From the NCBI GenBank assembly GCA_903892365.1, contig CAITIF010000162.1, forward strand, positions 1 through 7,074: a DNA stretch of 7,074 bases, written 5' to 3'. The position numbers and the translations under genes are program-made. The DNA is from an uncultured Pirellula sp. (GTDB lineage: Bacteria; Planctomycetota; Planctomycetia; Pirellulales; Pirellulaceae). The stretch's first letter is position 1. Each line of letters opens with the position of its first letter. The notes beneath the pieces are model-generated. The model did no database searches and was not told the DNA's origin. It saw only the letters and a program-made list of their open reading frames with translations. Positions 1-5,818 of the stretch are shown in pieces.

Positions 1-1
1 C

Positions 2-100
2 GCTTCATCCGACATAAAGAGCCCCGCACTACCTACCCAAACTGCCACAAGTAAAAATGGGCAAGTGATTTTGATTGCAACAATCGATCGGGCGAATTGA
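2..100 (+). CDS. possible 3' end of an upstream gene (very uncertain)
   Basis: This frame is open from the window edge to a TGA at 98-100 and ends in the residues NGQVILIATIDRAN. The tail has a plausible mix of polar and beta-strand-like residues, but 32 codons are too few to identify anything. If real, the gene would converge on the minus-strand ORF that ends at 177, with the palindrome at 123-153 between the two stops, which is a sensible place for a terminator. The minus strand over the same bases also reads as a hydrophobic stretch (FLLVAVWVGSAGLF) but has no ordinary start codon upstream. The edge therefore stays ambiguous. Confidence 0.2.
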   Translation, partial: ASSDIKSPALPTQTATSKNGQVILIATIDRAN

Positions 101-122
101 TAGCGTGCGGAGCGGCTCGAAA

Positions 123-153
123 CCCTAACCTCCGCTAGCGCTACGGTTACGGG
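123..153. repeat. imperfect inverted repeat between convergent ends
   Basis: CCCTAACC (123-130) pairs with GGTTACGGG (145-153) with one mismatch, and the loop contains the 8-base palindrome CGCTAGCG. There is no T-tract on either side, so it is not a classical intrinsic terminator. Its position before the 3' end of the minus ORF at 177 fits a transcription-end hairpin or a dispersed palindromic repeat. No second copy is present in this window. Confidence 0.4.
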
Positions 154-176
154 CTAAACGAGATAGCGGCCAACAC

Positions 177-776
177 TTACCAACCGATGGTTTGTGGCTG
201 GAAGACGGGTCGAGTGGGAACGGGATGGAAGCGAGATACCTCTGGAGGCTTCGACTTATGGCCTTCCCTCAGCCACGGAAGAGTGAGGGATTCGCGAGGC
301 TGTGGTTCAGAACCTTCCGCCGCACAATTGCATTCACCCCCGCCAGTATCCATGCGTTTTCCCAATAGGCCCATTCGACATGGCAACGAATGCGCGGGAG
401 CCGGGGTATGGTAGCCCGCCTCGTGCAAAGCTGGCTGAAAATCCCAAGCACCCGGCTGCTCGGGCTCCATCGCCAAAGCACCCATTCTGGCTGAACCCCC
501 AGAAGGCAATCCGCTCATTGTTGCTAACCCAGGTCGAGGCGCAAACCGAGGGGATGGGCCACCGCGGGTCCCGACACATCCGCTTGAAGCCAAGACCCAA
601 ACCGCCAAACCCATCCCCCACAGAAGAACGGAACGGGGAGAAGTTGCGGCACTCGAAGCCCTAAAAGGAGCCGAGTCATTCGACGAAGCGAGGCCCGCAT
701 TTGGTGTCACTCCAAACGCTTGCCGCAGGCTGAGCCTCGCCAAAACTAGATGAATGAAATAAACTTGGTTCATCAT
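177..776 (-). CDS. putative small planctomycete-type lipoprotein, unknown function
   Basis: I do not recognise a function. The 199-residue reading frame has a hydrophobic stretch at residues about 49-66 (VLLWGMGLAVWVLASSG) followed by Cys67. This resembles a lipoprotein signal, although Ser at -3 is not ideal for a lipobox. The rest is low in predicted structure, rich in Gly, Pro and Arg, with scattered cysteines (133, 149, 151). It ends in RFHPVPTRPVFQPQTIGW; from memory, an HPVPTRPVF-type tail recurs in small planctomycete proteins, and this is the main argument that the frame is coding. The start is doubtful. ATG codons at 776 and 773 give about 48 residues before the signal, far too long for a lipoprotein leader. 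A TTG at residue 12 and a GTG at residue 23 are the only other starts before the hydrophobic segment, and both lie in or near the structured DNA at 688-740. Only 44 bases separate the ATG from the divergent dihydrouridine synthase. It could be a decayed gene or a chance ORF. Confidence 0.45.
   Translation of the reverse strand: MMNQVYFIHLVLARLSLRQAFGVTPNAGLASSNDSAPFRASSAATSPRSVLLWGMGLAVWVLASSGCVGTRGGPSPRFAPRPGLATMSGLPSGGSARMGALAMEPEQPGAWDFQPALHEAGYHTPAPAHSLPCRMGLLGKRMDTGGGECNCAAEGSEPQPRESLTLPWLREGHKSKPPEVSRFHPVPTRPVFQPQTIGW
688..740. repeat. nested and competing inverted repeats upstream of the dihydrouridine synthase
   Basis: Outer arms GCGAGGC (688-694) and GCCTCGC (734-740) match perfectly. 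Inside them GCATTTGG (697-704) pairs with CCAAACGC (712-719) with a single A-C mismatch and a 7-base loop. A third palindrome, AGGCT-G-AGCCT (727-737), shares bases with the right outer arm, so it and the outer stem cannot form together. As RNA on the plus strand this would lie about 80 bases before the dihydrouridine synthase start. On the minus strand it overlaps the doubtful N-terminal part of the putative lipoprotein. It may be a dispersed palindromic repeat or an mRNA leader structure; nothing here decides between them. Confidence 0.45.
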
Positions 777-820
777 ACATCCCGTTATCGCCTTTAACGC
801 ATAGGCAACTTAAGCAAAAC

Positions 821-1957
821 ATGGCGACTTTAACGACTGCGCATCATAAAACGAATCCAGCCACGCACCCGCTGACCGGCAACTGGCGGCCACTGAAGAT
901 CGGCGGCGTAACACTCGGATTCCCGGTCGTGCAAGCGGCCCTGTCGGGCTACAGCGATTGGCCTATGCGTTTGCTAGCACGCCGGTTTGGGGCGTCGTAT
1001 TCATTGTGCGAAGTGATGTTGGACCAATTTCTGGTGTCACTCCGCGAGCGGCAACGCCATCGCCACTTTCTTTATAACTCTGCGGAAGAACAGCCTGTGG
1101 CAGGGCAACTGATGGGAGCCGAGCCAGAGCAATTTGCTCAGGGGGCCCAAAAGTTGGTGGAAGCAGGGTTTGCGGTCATTGATATCAACTTTGGCTGCCC
1201 CGTTCGCAAAGTCGTTGGGCGTTGCCGGGGTGGCTATCATTTGAGCCAACCGGAAGTGGCTTTGGAAATTGTGCACCGGACCCGGGACATTGTTCCGAGC
1301 GAGGTTCCAGTGACATTAAAGATGCGGCGAGGGATGGATGACACGACCGAAAGCCGCGACAACTTCTATCAGATCCTGGATGGTGCCTTTGCGTATGGTA
1401 TTTCTGCGATCACAGTACACGGGCGAACGGTAGAACAGAAGTACAAAGGACCAAGTCGCTGGGAGTTTCTGCGTGAAGTGAAGCAGCATGTTGGGGACCG
1501 GACGATTTTGGGGTCGGGCGACCTCTTCACCGCCGCAGACTGCTGGCGAATGATCGAACAAACTGGGATCGACGGGGTAACGGTCGCTCGCGGCTGCATC
1601 GGCAACCCTTGGATCTTCGCCCAAACGCGGGCATTGGCCGATGGGCAACCACTGCCTGCTCCGCCGTCGACCCATGAGCAAGCGGAAGTCATGAAGGAGC
1701 ATTGGGACTTAGCCGAACAGCTTTACGGTACGGAGCGTGTGGGGGTGATGATGCGCAAGTTCGGCATCAAATATTCGGCCAGCCATCCCGAGTATATCGC
1801 GGTCCGGACCGATTTCGCCAAAATCAAGGACCGAGCTGATTGGTATGCGGTATTGGAAAAACACTACAGCGAAGAGCGTCCGGGCGTTTACCCCCCTCCT
1901 GAAGTACATCGCGTCCAAGGTTCGACATGTGCCGACAGTTGTGAAGAAGGGGAGTAG
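821..1957 (+). CDS. tRNA-dihydrouridine synthase (Dus family, FMN flavoenzyme)
   Basis: The family reduces specific uridines in the tRNA D-loop region to dihydrouridine, using FMN and NADPH in the cytoplasm. The 378-residue protein is close to the usual family length. The TIM-barrel motifs appear in order: a variant of the N-terminal flavin motif (AALSGYSDWPMR, residues 39-50, where APMAGVTD-type sequence is usual); the catalytic-cysteine motif DINFGCPVRK (121-130, Cys126); LKMR with Lys167 and Arg169; TVHGRT (198-203, His200); GSGD (231-234); and ARGCIGNPWIF (256-266, Arg257) for phosphate binding. A C-terminal helical region follows, with MRKFGIKYS at 311-319. The start at 821 leaves about 20 residues before the conserved GNWRPLKIG region. 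There is no convincing Shine-Dalgarno site before it. Odd points are the VGRCRGGYHL segment (132-141) after the catalytic loop and a C-terminal CADSC. I cannot assign it to DusA, B or C with confidence, so no symbol is given. Family assignment is firm. Confidence 0.95.
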   Translation: MATLTTAHHKTNPATHPLTGNWRPLKIGGVTLGFPVVQAALSGYSDWPMRLLARRFGASYSLCEVMLDQFLVSLRERQRHRHFLYNSAEEQPVAGQLMGAEPEQFAQGAQKLVEAGFAVIDINFGCPVRKVVGRCRGGYHLSQPEVALEIVHRTRDIVPSEVPVTLKMRRGMDDTTESRDNFYQILDGAFAYGISAITVHGRTVEQKYKGPSRWEFLREVKQHVGDRTILGSGDLFTAADCWRMIEQTGIDGVTVARGCIGNPWIFAQTRALADGQPLPAPPSTHEQAEVMKEHWDLAEQLYGTERVGVMMRKFGIKYSASHPEYIAVRTDFAKIKDRADWYAVLEKHYSEERPGVYPPPEVHRVQGSTCADSCEEGE

Positions 1958-1980
1958 TCAAAAGAGGCCTTGGATATTTT

Positions 1981-2004
1981 CCCGGAAAAAGATGCTTTAT
2001 CGGG
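1981..2004 (+). terminator. weak hairpin after the dihydrouridine synthase
   Basis: CCCG (1981-1984) pairs with CGGG (2001-2004), and inside it AAAG pairs with CTTT around a 3-base loop, with a bulged G and one A-A mismatch. It begins 24 bases after the stop codon. No T-tract follows, so termination here is only a suggestion. It could also simply be leader structure of the next gene. Confidence 0.25.
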
Positions 2005-2065
2005 CAGTGGTAGTTAGAATAAAAAACGTCTGTACTGAGATCTCGTCCGATACACGCTTATCATT

Positions 2066-2099
2066 CTGGCCAGTTTTGGCGCATTGAGGTTGTGGAACC
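2066..2099. promoter_or_regulatory. short palindromes just before the exported-protein start
   Basis: CTGGCCAG (2066-2073) is a perfect 8-base palindrome, and GGTT-GTGG-AACC (2088-2099) can form a small hairpin ending three bases before the ATG at 2103. The hairpin also holds part of GAGG (2087-2090 region), the only Shine-Dalgarno-like sequence nearby, which lies rather far from the start. A TAGAAT (2015-2020) could be a -10 element, but no good -35 element precedes it. All of these are short enough to arise by chance. Confidence 0.2.
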
Positions 2100-2102
2100 C
2101 GT

Positions 2103-3872
2103 ATGATGGAAACTGCGATTCGCCGCGCGTTCGATCGATTACTGAAGCATTCGCGAGCTTGCACTTTTGGCATGGCCATTGCAATGAGCGGTGCGTTTGT
2201 ATTGCCCACAGCGCCAGTCGCATACGGGCAAAACTATGAATCGATTCCATTTTCTGCTGAGATGGCGCAAGACCCTGCCCGCAAAGCCGCCAGCGATTCA
2301 AAGAAGTCATTGCTAACAGGCAGCTCGACCGAATACGCTGGAGATGCAGGGCAAAAAGCAGCTCAGTATTATTCGGGCTTTCTCGTTCCCGCGCTCACCA
2401 ATCCTGCATTTGCAGAGCGCGCTCGCAAAGAGATTTTCACCGATATCAAAACTGCAAAGTCGCAAGAGATGCGCGACTTGATTATCCGTGCTGTTGAAGC
2501 CCCGTTGAAATCGGTTGTCGATAACGAAGCCTTAGCTCCAAGCAGTCGCGTGGCTGCCATGATTTTGCTGGGTGAATTGGATACAGAACAAGCCGATTTC
2601 GCTGGCAATAAACCACCCAAACCTTATCGAAACAACATTGCCTTCTTTCGCACTCAGCTCAAGAAACCGAATCAATCCGACGGATTGTTGGCAGCGGCTT
2701 TAGTGGGCTTGAATCGACAGATTCGTTATTCATCGTACACTTGGCAACCAGCTGCCAAAGATGCGATTGCTGACGATTTGAAGAGTATGCTCAATGCGCC
2801 GAAACCTTTTGCGCGATCGGCTGAAGTTCATGCCTATATGCAACGTATGGTTGTGGAAGGCTTGTCTTACTTTAACAGCAGCAAACACCCAGAGATCATC
2901 AATCAATTGGTGACGATGCTGGCAGATGAAAAACAATCGACCGTATTGCGAGTTGCGATCAGCCGAGCCTTGCCGCGTTGGCCTTTGGATAGTCTGTCCG
3001 CAGATCAACGCAAACAAGTTTTGGCTGGCGAAGTCCAACTCGTTCGCTCCGAACTAGCCAAGTGGTTCGAGCAAGCTCGGGATCCTCGTAAGAGCAGTGC
3101 TGCTGGCATGGGTGGCATGGGCCCGATGGGAATGGGTGGCTTGGGTGGTGTTGGTGGTGACGATGGCATGGAAGGCCTATTGGGCGGTCCAACCGGTGGT
3201 CGTGGTGCCGGAGGCGGTATCGGCGCACCCATGGGAGGTGGCGGTCTTGGTGGGCCTACTGGCGGTGCCAGCAGCAGCAATAAAGACAAGAACCTAGCTG
3301 AAACACAAGATCGTGCAACCAACGCGGCTCGTCGACGACTCTATACCATTCTCGAAAGTGTTTACGTCGGTTTGGATGGCAAAGCGTTTGCTCTAGATCG
3401 ACGACCTGTCGGTAAAGGCTTGGATGGTTACTATCCTGAAAACGATGCGTTAGCAGAACCAACCAAAAAGGTCTTAGCAGAAATTGATGCGTTGTACGAT
3501 GCGCTCGGCGATAAGAGCGTGACCGATATGAGCTCTCTCGCCAATACGATGGAAAGCCCGATCGACAAGTTCAACGTCGTTGCTGATTCCGTTCCTGGAA
3601 TGGAAATCTACAAGAAGGAAGAGATCAAGAAGCCAGCCGATGCCGAAGTGGCAGACGCTGCGACTCCAGATGGTGCGACTCCAGATGGTGCAGCACCTGG
3701 TACTCCAGCGGACGCCTCGGCACCTGACCCAACCGCACCTAATCCAGCAGCACCAGCGACTCCCGATCCGGCCGGTGCCGCTGCTCCTGGTAATCCTGAT
3801 CCAGCAGGCGCGGCCGCTCCTGGAACTCCCGATGCAGCAGGTGCTGGTGCACCTGCCGGCGGCGGAAACTAA
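2103..3872 (+). CDS. large exported protein with helical body, Gly/Met-rich linker and repetitive Pro/Ala tail; unknown function
   Basis: I do not recognise a named family. Residues 1-42 form a signal peptide: a basic start (RRAFDRLLKHSR), a hydrophobic stretch at about 20-38, and a likely cleavage near PVAYGQ. The protein is therefore exported to the periplasm or beyond. Residues about 80-330 are rich in Ala, Leu and charged residues in an alpha-helical pattern; segments such as SSRVAAMILLGELD and STVLRVAISRALPRW resemble HEAT-like repeats, an inference from pattern only. Residues 335-388 are a Gly/Met-rich low-complexity linker. Residues about 396-500 are again ordered (ARRRLYTILESVYVGLDGK). 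From about 510 the chain becomes Pro/Ala/Asp/Gly-rich, with three 11-residue tandem repeats at 553-585, and ends in GGGN. There is no membrane anchor besides the signal, and no catalytic motif was seen. The start at 2103 (tandem ATGs) gives a well-formed signal peptide. It runs in the same direction as the dihydrouridine synthase 145 bases upstream, probably with its own promoter. A structural or scaffold role is plausible but unproven. Confidence 0.88.
   Translation: MMETAIRRAFDRLLKHSRACTFGMAIAMSGAFVLPTAPVAYGQNYESIPFSAEMAQDPARKAASDSKKSLLTGSSTEYAGDAGQKAAQYYSGFLVPALTNPAFAERARKEIFTDIKTAKSQEMRDLIIRAVEAPLKSVVDNEALAPSSRVAAMILLGELDTEQADFAGNKPPKPYRNNIAFFRTQLKKPNQSDGLLAAALVGLNRQIRYSSYTWQPAAKDAIADDLKSMLNAPKPFARSAEVHAYMQRMVVEGLSYFNSSKHPEIINQLVTMLADEKQSTVLRVAISRALPRWPLDSLSADQRKQVLAGEVQLVRSELAKWFEQARDPRKSSAAGMGGMGPMGMGGLGGVGGDDGMEGLLGGPTGGRGAGGGIGAPMGGGGLGGPTGGASSSNKDKNLAETQDRATNAARRRLYTILESVYVGLDGKAFALDRRPVGKGLDGYYPENDALAEPTKKVLAEIDALYDALGDKSVTDMSSLANTMESPIDKFNVVADSVPGMEIYKKEEIKKPADAEVADAATPDGATPDGAAPGTPADASAPDPTAPNPAAPATPDPAGAAAPGNPDPAGAAAPGTPDAAGAGAPAGGGN
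3105..3266 (+). repeat. Gly/Met-rich low-complexity coding segment
   Basis: Residues 335-388 of the exported protein are built of GMGG, GLGG and GGPTGG units encoded by repeated GGTGG and GGCATGGG-like DNA. The segment separates two ordered regions and probably acts as a flexible linker. The open frames it creates on the opposite strand and in the +1 frame are by-products of the repetitive bases. Confidence 0.7.
3662..3691 (+). repeat. exact 15-base tandem duplication inside the exported-protein gene
   Basis: GACTCCAGATGGTGC occurs twice back to back (3662-3676 and 3677-3691), encoding ATPDG-type units. An exact in-frame duplication suggests recent slippage, so copy number here may vary between strains. 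Confidence 0.85.
3759..3857 (+). repeat. three 33-base coding repeats in the C-terminal tail
   Basis: Residues 553-585 read TPDPAGAAAPG, NPDPAGAAAPG and TPDAAGAGAPA, three consecutive 11-residue units. The DNA copies differ at several third positions, so this expansion is older than the 15-base duplication upstream. The composition predicts a disordered, extended tail. Confidence 0.8.
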
Positions 3873-3876
3873 CAAG

Positions 3877-3900
3877 CTGTTCTCAATGAACCAGGAACAG
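3877..3900. terminator. hairpin in the convergent gap between exported and membrane protein genes
   Basis: CTGTTC (3877-3882) and GAACAG (3895-3900) are perfect inverted arms around a 12-base loop, starting four bases after the TAA of the plus-strand gene. The next stop on the minus strand is at 3918. A smaller GTTC/GAAC stem overlaps it. There is no T-tract, so this is a modest candidate supported mainly by its position. Confidence 0.35.
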
Positions 3901-3917
3901 GGTTGCGGACGAAATCA

Positions 3918-4568
3918 TTACCAACGCAACATTTCTTTCATCGCTTGAATACTACTTGGCAAATCGTGCAGCAGGCTCCAACCTGCTGCAGCCAATATCA
4001 AAGCGCCGGTTGCCAATAACATCCAACCTGATGCACGATCTTCTGCGGGAAGCTGGCGTATCTTGCTGGCGATCGCGCGTTCCAATTCAAACCAAGCTCG
4101 CCAATCTTGGCGCTCACCTGCAGCTACTATTTGTGCGACAGTTCTATTGCCCGACATCTCCAAGCAAAGGTTGAGGCCTTTATTGGGAAGCTGCAACACA
4201 TCGCCGGTCCAGGTTGCTTTGGAGTCCTGGCTTTGAGCCACTTCGAACAGCGACTCCCGCAGCCGTGTTTCACTCAAACCATAAACGATCAAGCGTCGAC
4301 GGGCAGTGAGAATCCATAGGCCACAGCAAAGGGTGTAGAACAAAATCAAAATACCCCACACGCCGGAACCAAGTGTCACGGCTGCTTGCTGTGGAAAAAA
4401 GAGTTCCATTGGGCCGATCATAACCAGCCCCAAAAGCCCGATCGCAAGCGTGGCGGTATCTTTGGCACCCGTCGTCACAAACGGATGGGGCCTAAGGCGA
4501 ATGGTACCAATCAGCAATAAATAAAGTGCTAACGGGCCCACGGCGAGAGCCAAATAAAACCCTTCCAT
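3918..4568 (-). CDS. predicted four-helix integral membrane protein, unknown function
   Basis: I do not recognise a family. The 216 residues contain hydrophobic segments at about 3-22, 38-58, 67-88 and 180-200, each long enough to cross the membrane. A soluble stretch of about 90 residues (90-179) lies between the third and fourth. Basic clusters (RLRPHP after helix 1, ARRRL after helix 3) suggest by the positive-inside rule that these loops, and so the 90-179 domain, are cytoplasmic. That domain includes VYGLSETRLRESLFEVAQ and a tryptophan-bearing QDWRAWFELERAIASKIRQL, probably helical. No catalytic motif is visible. The start at 4568 is supported by a good TGAGG site seven bases upstream, one of the few clear Shine-Dalgarno sites here. 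It is divergent from the glycosyltransferase and convergent with the exported protein. Confidence 0.85.
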   Translation of the reverse strand: MEGFYLALAVGPLALYLLLIGTIRLRPHPFVTTGAKDTATLAIGLLGLVMIGPMELFFPQQAAVTLGSGVWGILILFYTLCCGLWILTARRRLIVYGLSETRLRESLFEVAQSQDSKATWTGDVLQLPNKGLNLCLEMSGNRTVAQIVAAGERQDWRAWFELERAIASKIRQLPAEDRASGWMLLATGALILAAAGWSLLHDLPSSIQAMKEMLRW

Positions 4569-4575
4569 GCCCCAT

Positions 4576-4580
4576 CCTCA
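4576..4580 (-). promoter_or_regulatory. Shine-Dalgarno site for the membrane protein
   Basis: Read on the minus strand this is TGAGG, separated by seven bases from the ATG at 4568-4566. It fixes the start codon of the membrane protein and stands out because the other genes in the window lack a comparable site. Confidence 0.65.
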
Positions 4581-4720
4581 CTCTAAATCTCGGGTCTTGC
4601 CACGAACTCAATCATCGACCGATTGGTCCTAGTGAGCATATCAAATTCTCGTTTTGCTCGCGCCTAGCTTGCCAGCAAAATCGGTACCAGCGACACAAAA
4701 CCACCTTACCTCAAGAAATT

Positions 4721-4735
4721 TTACCGTTTCGGTAA
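4721..4735. promoter_or_regulatory. tight palindrome in the divergent region, possible operator or hairpin
   Basis: TTACCG (4721-4726) and CGGTAA (4730-4735) are perfect inverted arms around TTT. It lies midway in the 258-base gap between the divergent membrane protein and glycosyltransferase starts, about 90 bases before the latter. Its symmetry would suit a dimeric regulator, and as RNA it would form a stable short hairpin. No second copy occurs in the gap. Confidence 0.4.
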
Positions 4736-4806
4736 GAGAGTACGATCATTCCGGCGGTCACAACGTAAGGGATAGGGAAGATTCCAACAGCGTTATGCCG
4801 ATACCC

Positions 4807-4812
4807 TATATT
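4807..4812 (+). promoter_or_regulatory. possible -10 element before the glycosyltransferase
   Basis: TATATT matches the -10 consensus at five of six positions and lies 14 bases before the ATG at 4827, which would give a very short or leaderless transcript. No good -35 element is seen about 17 bases upstream (only TTCCAA-like bases). The absence of a Shine-Dalgarno site before 4827 agrees with a short leader, but the call is weak. Confidence 0.25.
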
Positions 4813-4826
4813 AAAGCCACATTTCG

Positions 4827-5744
4827 ATGAATATCGACAAGGACTTCCGCGTGCACGAGTCAGAAACCAATAGCATGACTGTAGTTTCTGACCGTCCAGC
4901 TTCCAATCTAAACGTGGTCGAGGCACCAAGCTTTGCGGGGATTCGCTCCGTCGAAGGTCGCATTGAGCGGTCGTTGACGTTGGCCGACGACGTATTGACG
5001 TCGCTGGAAACTGTCGCCGCTGGAAACGCCGCTAGCGTAGGCCAAACGCCCGCCGAAGTACGCCCCGAAGTGACTGTGATTATCCCAGTCTTCAACGAGC
5101 AGAAGACAGTCTCTGAAGTCATTAATCGCGTACTTGCGCTACCAATTTCGTTGGAAGTCATCGTGGTTGACGACGGCAGTTCCGATGGCACCCGTGATGT
5201 GCTCGCTCTATACGCCAAAAATCCTCGCGTTCGCACATTGCTACATGAAGTAAATCAAGGCAAAGGTGCCGCCCTACGGACCGGTATCGCTCAAGCACAG
5301 GGCGACTATGTCGTTATTCAAGATGCTGACCTTGAGTATGATCCCAGCAATATCTTAGCCGTACTCAAGCCATTACAAGCAGGCTTAACCGAGGCCGCTT
5401 ATGGGTCACGCTATTTGATGCAAACGGAACAGGATCGATCACTTGTCCATCGCTTGGGCAACTGGGGCCTGACCACGTTTTCAAATTTGCTCGCCCGTCA
5501 ATCGCTGACCGATATGGAAACCTGTTACAAAGCTTTTCGACGCGAGTTGATTCAGTCGATTCAGATTGAAGAGAACCGTTTTGGCTTTGAACCAGAGATC
5601 ACTGCGAAACTTGCTCGCACGCAAACGCAGATCTGTGAAGTCCCTATCAGTTACCAACCACGAGGTTGGAAAGAAGGGAAGAAGATCGGTCTCAAAGATC
5701 TGTTGCGTACGCTGTATTGCATTGTGAAATACAATCTGCGGTAG
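4827..5744 (+). CDS. family 2 glycosyltransferase with N-terminal extension
   Basis: This is a GT-A fold, family 2 inverting glycosyltransferase that should move a sugar from a nucleotide-sugar donor to an acceptor, in many relatives a polyprenyl phosphate at the cytoplasmic face of the membrane. The 305-residue protein shows the start of the catalytic domain at VTVIIPVFNE (82-91), VVDDGSSDGT (113-122), NQGKGAALRTG (143-153), and the metal-binding D-x-D in QDADLEYDP (165-173). AYGSRY follows at 191-196 and RFGFEPEITAKLAR at 251-264. The C-terminal RGWKEGKKIGLKD segment (279-291) is typical of dolichol/undecaprenyl-phosphate sugar transferases. There is no transmembrane helix, so it is probably a soluble or peripheral catalytic subunit. 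Residues 1-80 form an extra polar, probably disordered region absent from minimal relatives. An internal ATG at residue 17 (4875) would shorten but not remove it. The specific sugar and acceptor cannot be told. Neighbouring genes do not form an operon with it. Confidence 0.93.
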   Translation: MNIDKDFRVHESETNSMTVVSDRPASNLNVVEAPSFAGIRSVEGRIERSLTLADDVLTSLETVAAGNAASVGQTPAEVRPEVTVIIPVFNEQKTVSEVINRVLALPISLEVIVVDDGSSDGTRDVLALYAKNPRVRTLLHEVNQGKGAALRTGIAQAQGDYVVIQDADLEYDPSNILAVLKPLQAGLTEAAYGSRYLMQTEQDRSLVHRLGNWGLTTFSNLLARQSLTDMETCYKAFRRELIQSIQIEENRFGFEPEITAKLARTQTQICEVPISYQPRGWKEGKKIGLKDLLRTLYCIVKYNLR

Positions 5745-5766
5745 TTTGCGATTAGGTGCGCCACTG

Positions 5767-5784
5767 CGCGGGCTGAAGACCGCG
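5767..5784 (+). terminator. small GC hairpin after the glycosyltransferase
   Basis: CGCGG (5767-5771) pairs with CCGCG (5780-5784) around an 8-base loop and is followed by TTT. It lies 22 bases past the glycosyltransferase stop. The T-run is short, so it is a weak intrinsic terminator that may act together with the larger hairpin just downstream. Confidence 0.35.
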
Positions 5785-5787
5785 TTT

Positions 5788-5818
5788 AACGCCGTCGGCA
5801 ATGGAACTTAACGGCGTT
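5788..5818. terminator. candidate bidirectional terminator between convergent genes
   Basis: AACGCCGT (5788-5795) and ACGGCGTT (5811-5818) are a perfect 8-base inverted repeat around a 15-base loop. The loop holds the stop codon of the minus-strand secreted protein, and the right arm covers its last two arginine codons. Two Ts follow on the plus strand and TTAAACG lies beyond on the minus strand. Position between two convergent stops makes a terminator role likely, though T-tracts are poor on both sides. Confidence 0.5.

Noticed and set aside
1..156. Minus-strand hydrophobic reading (FLLVAVWVGSAGLF) that might be a signal peptide of a gene running off the window
   Set aside because: After the in-frame TAG at 154-156 there is no ATG, TTG or GTG start before the hydrophobic segment. 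The only ATG (13-15) leaves just five codons in the window, too few to support a call.
302..664. Plus-strand open frame of 120 codons opposite the putative lipoprotein
   Set aside because: Its composition (basic, Pro-rich, no motif) looks like the antisense of the minus frame, which has a hydrophobic signal and a recognisable tail.
3005..3322. Minus-strand Pro-rich frame (PPRPPPPMGAP-like)
   Set aside because: It is the complement of the Gly-rich linker of the exported protein; the proline runs come from GGTGG/GGC repeats, not from a real gene.
3474..3875. Minus-strand Cys/Arg/Trp-rich frame opposite the repetitive tail
   Set aside because: It is the antisense of Pro/Ala/Asp codon repeats; it ends exactly in the tail and has no plausible start context or motif.
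4772..4809. ATAGGG/CCCTAT inverted arms before the glycosyltransferase
   Set aside because: Arms of six bases separated by 26 bases are weak, and the pairing could easily arise by chance; noted only because the right arm overlaps the possible -10 element.
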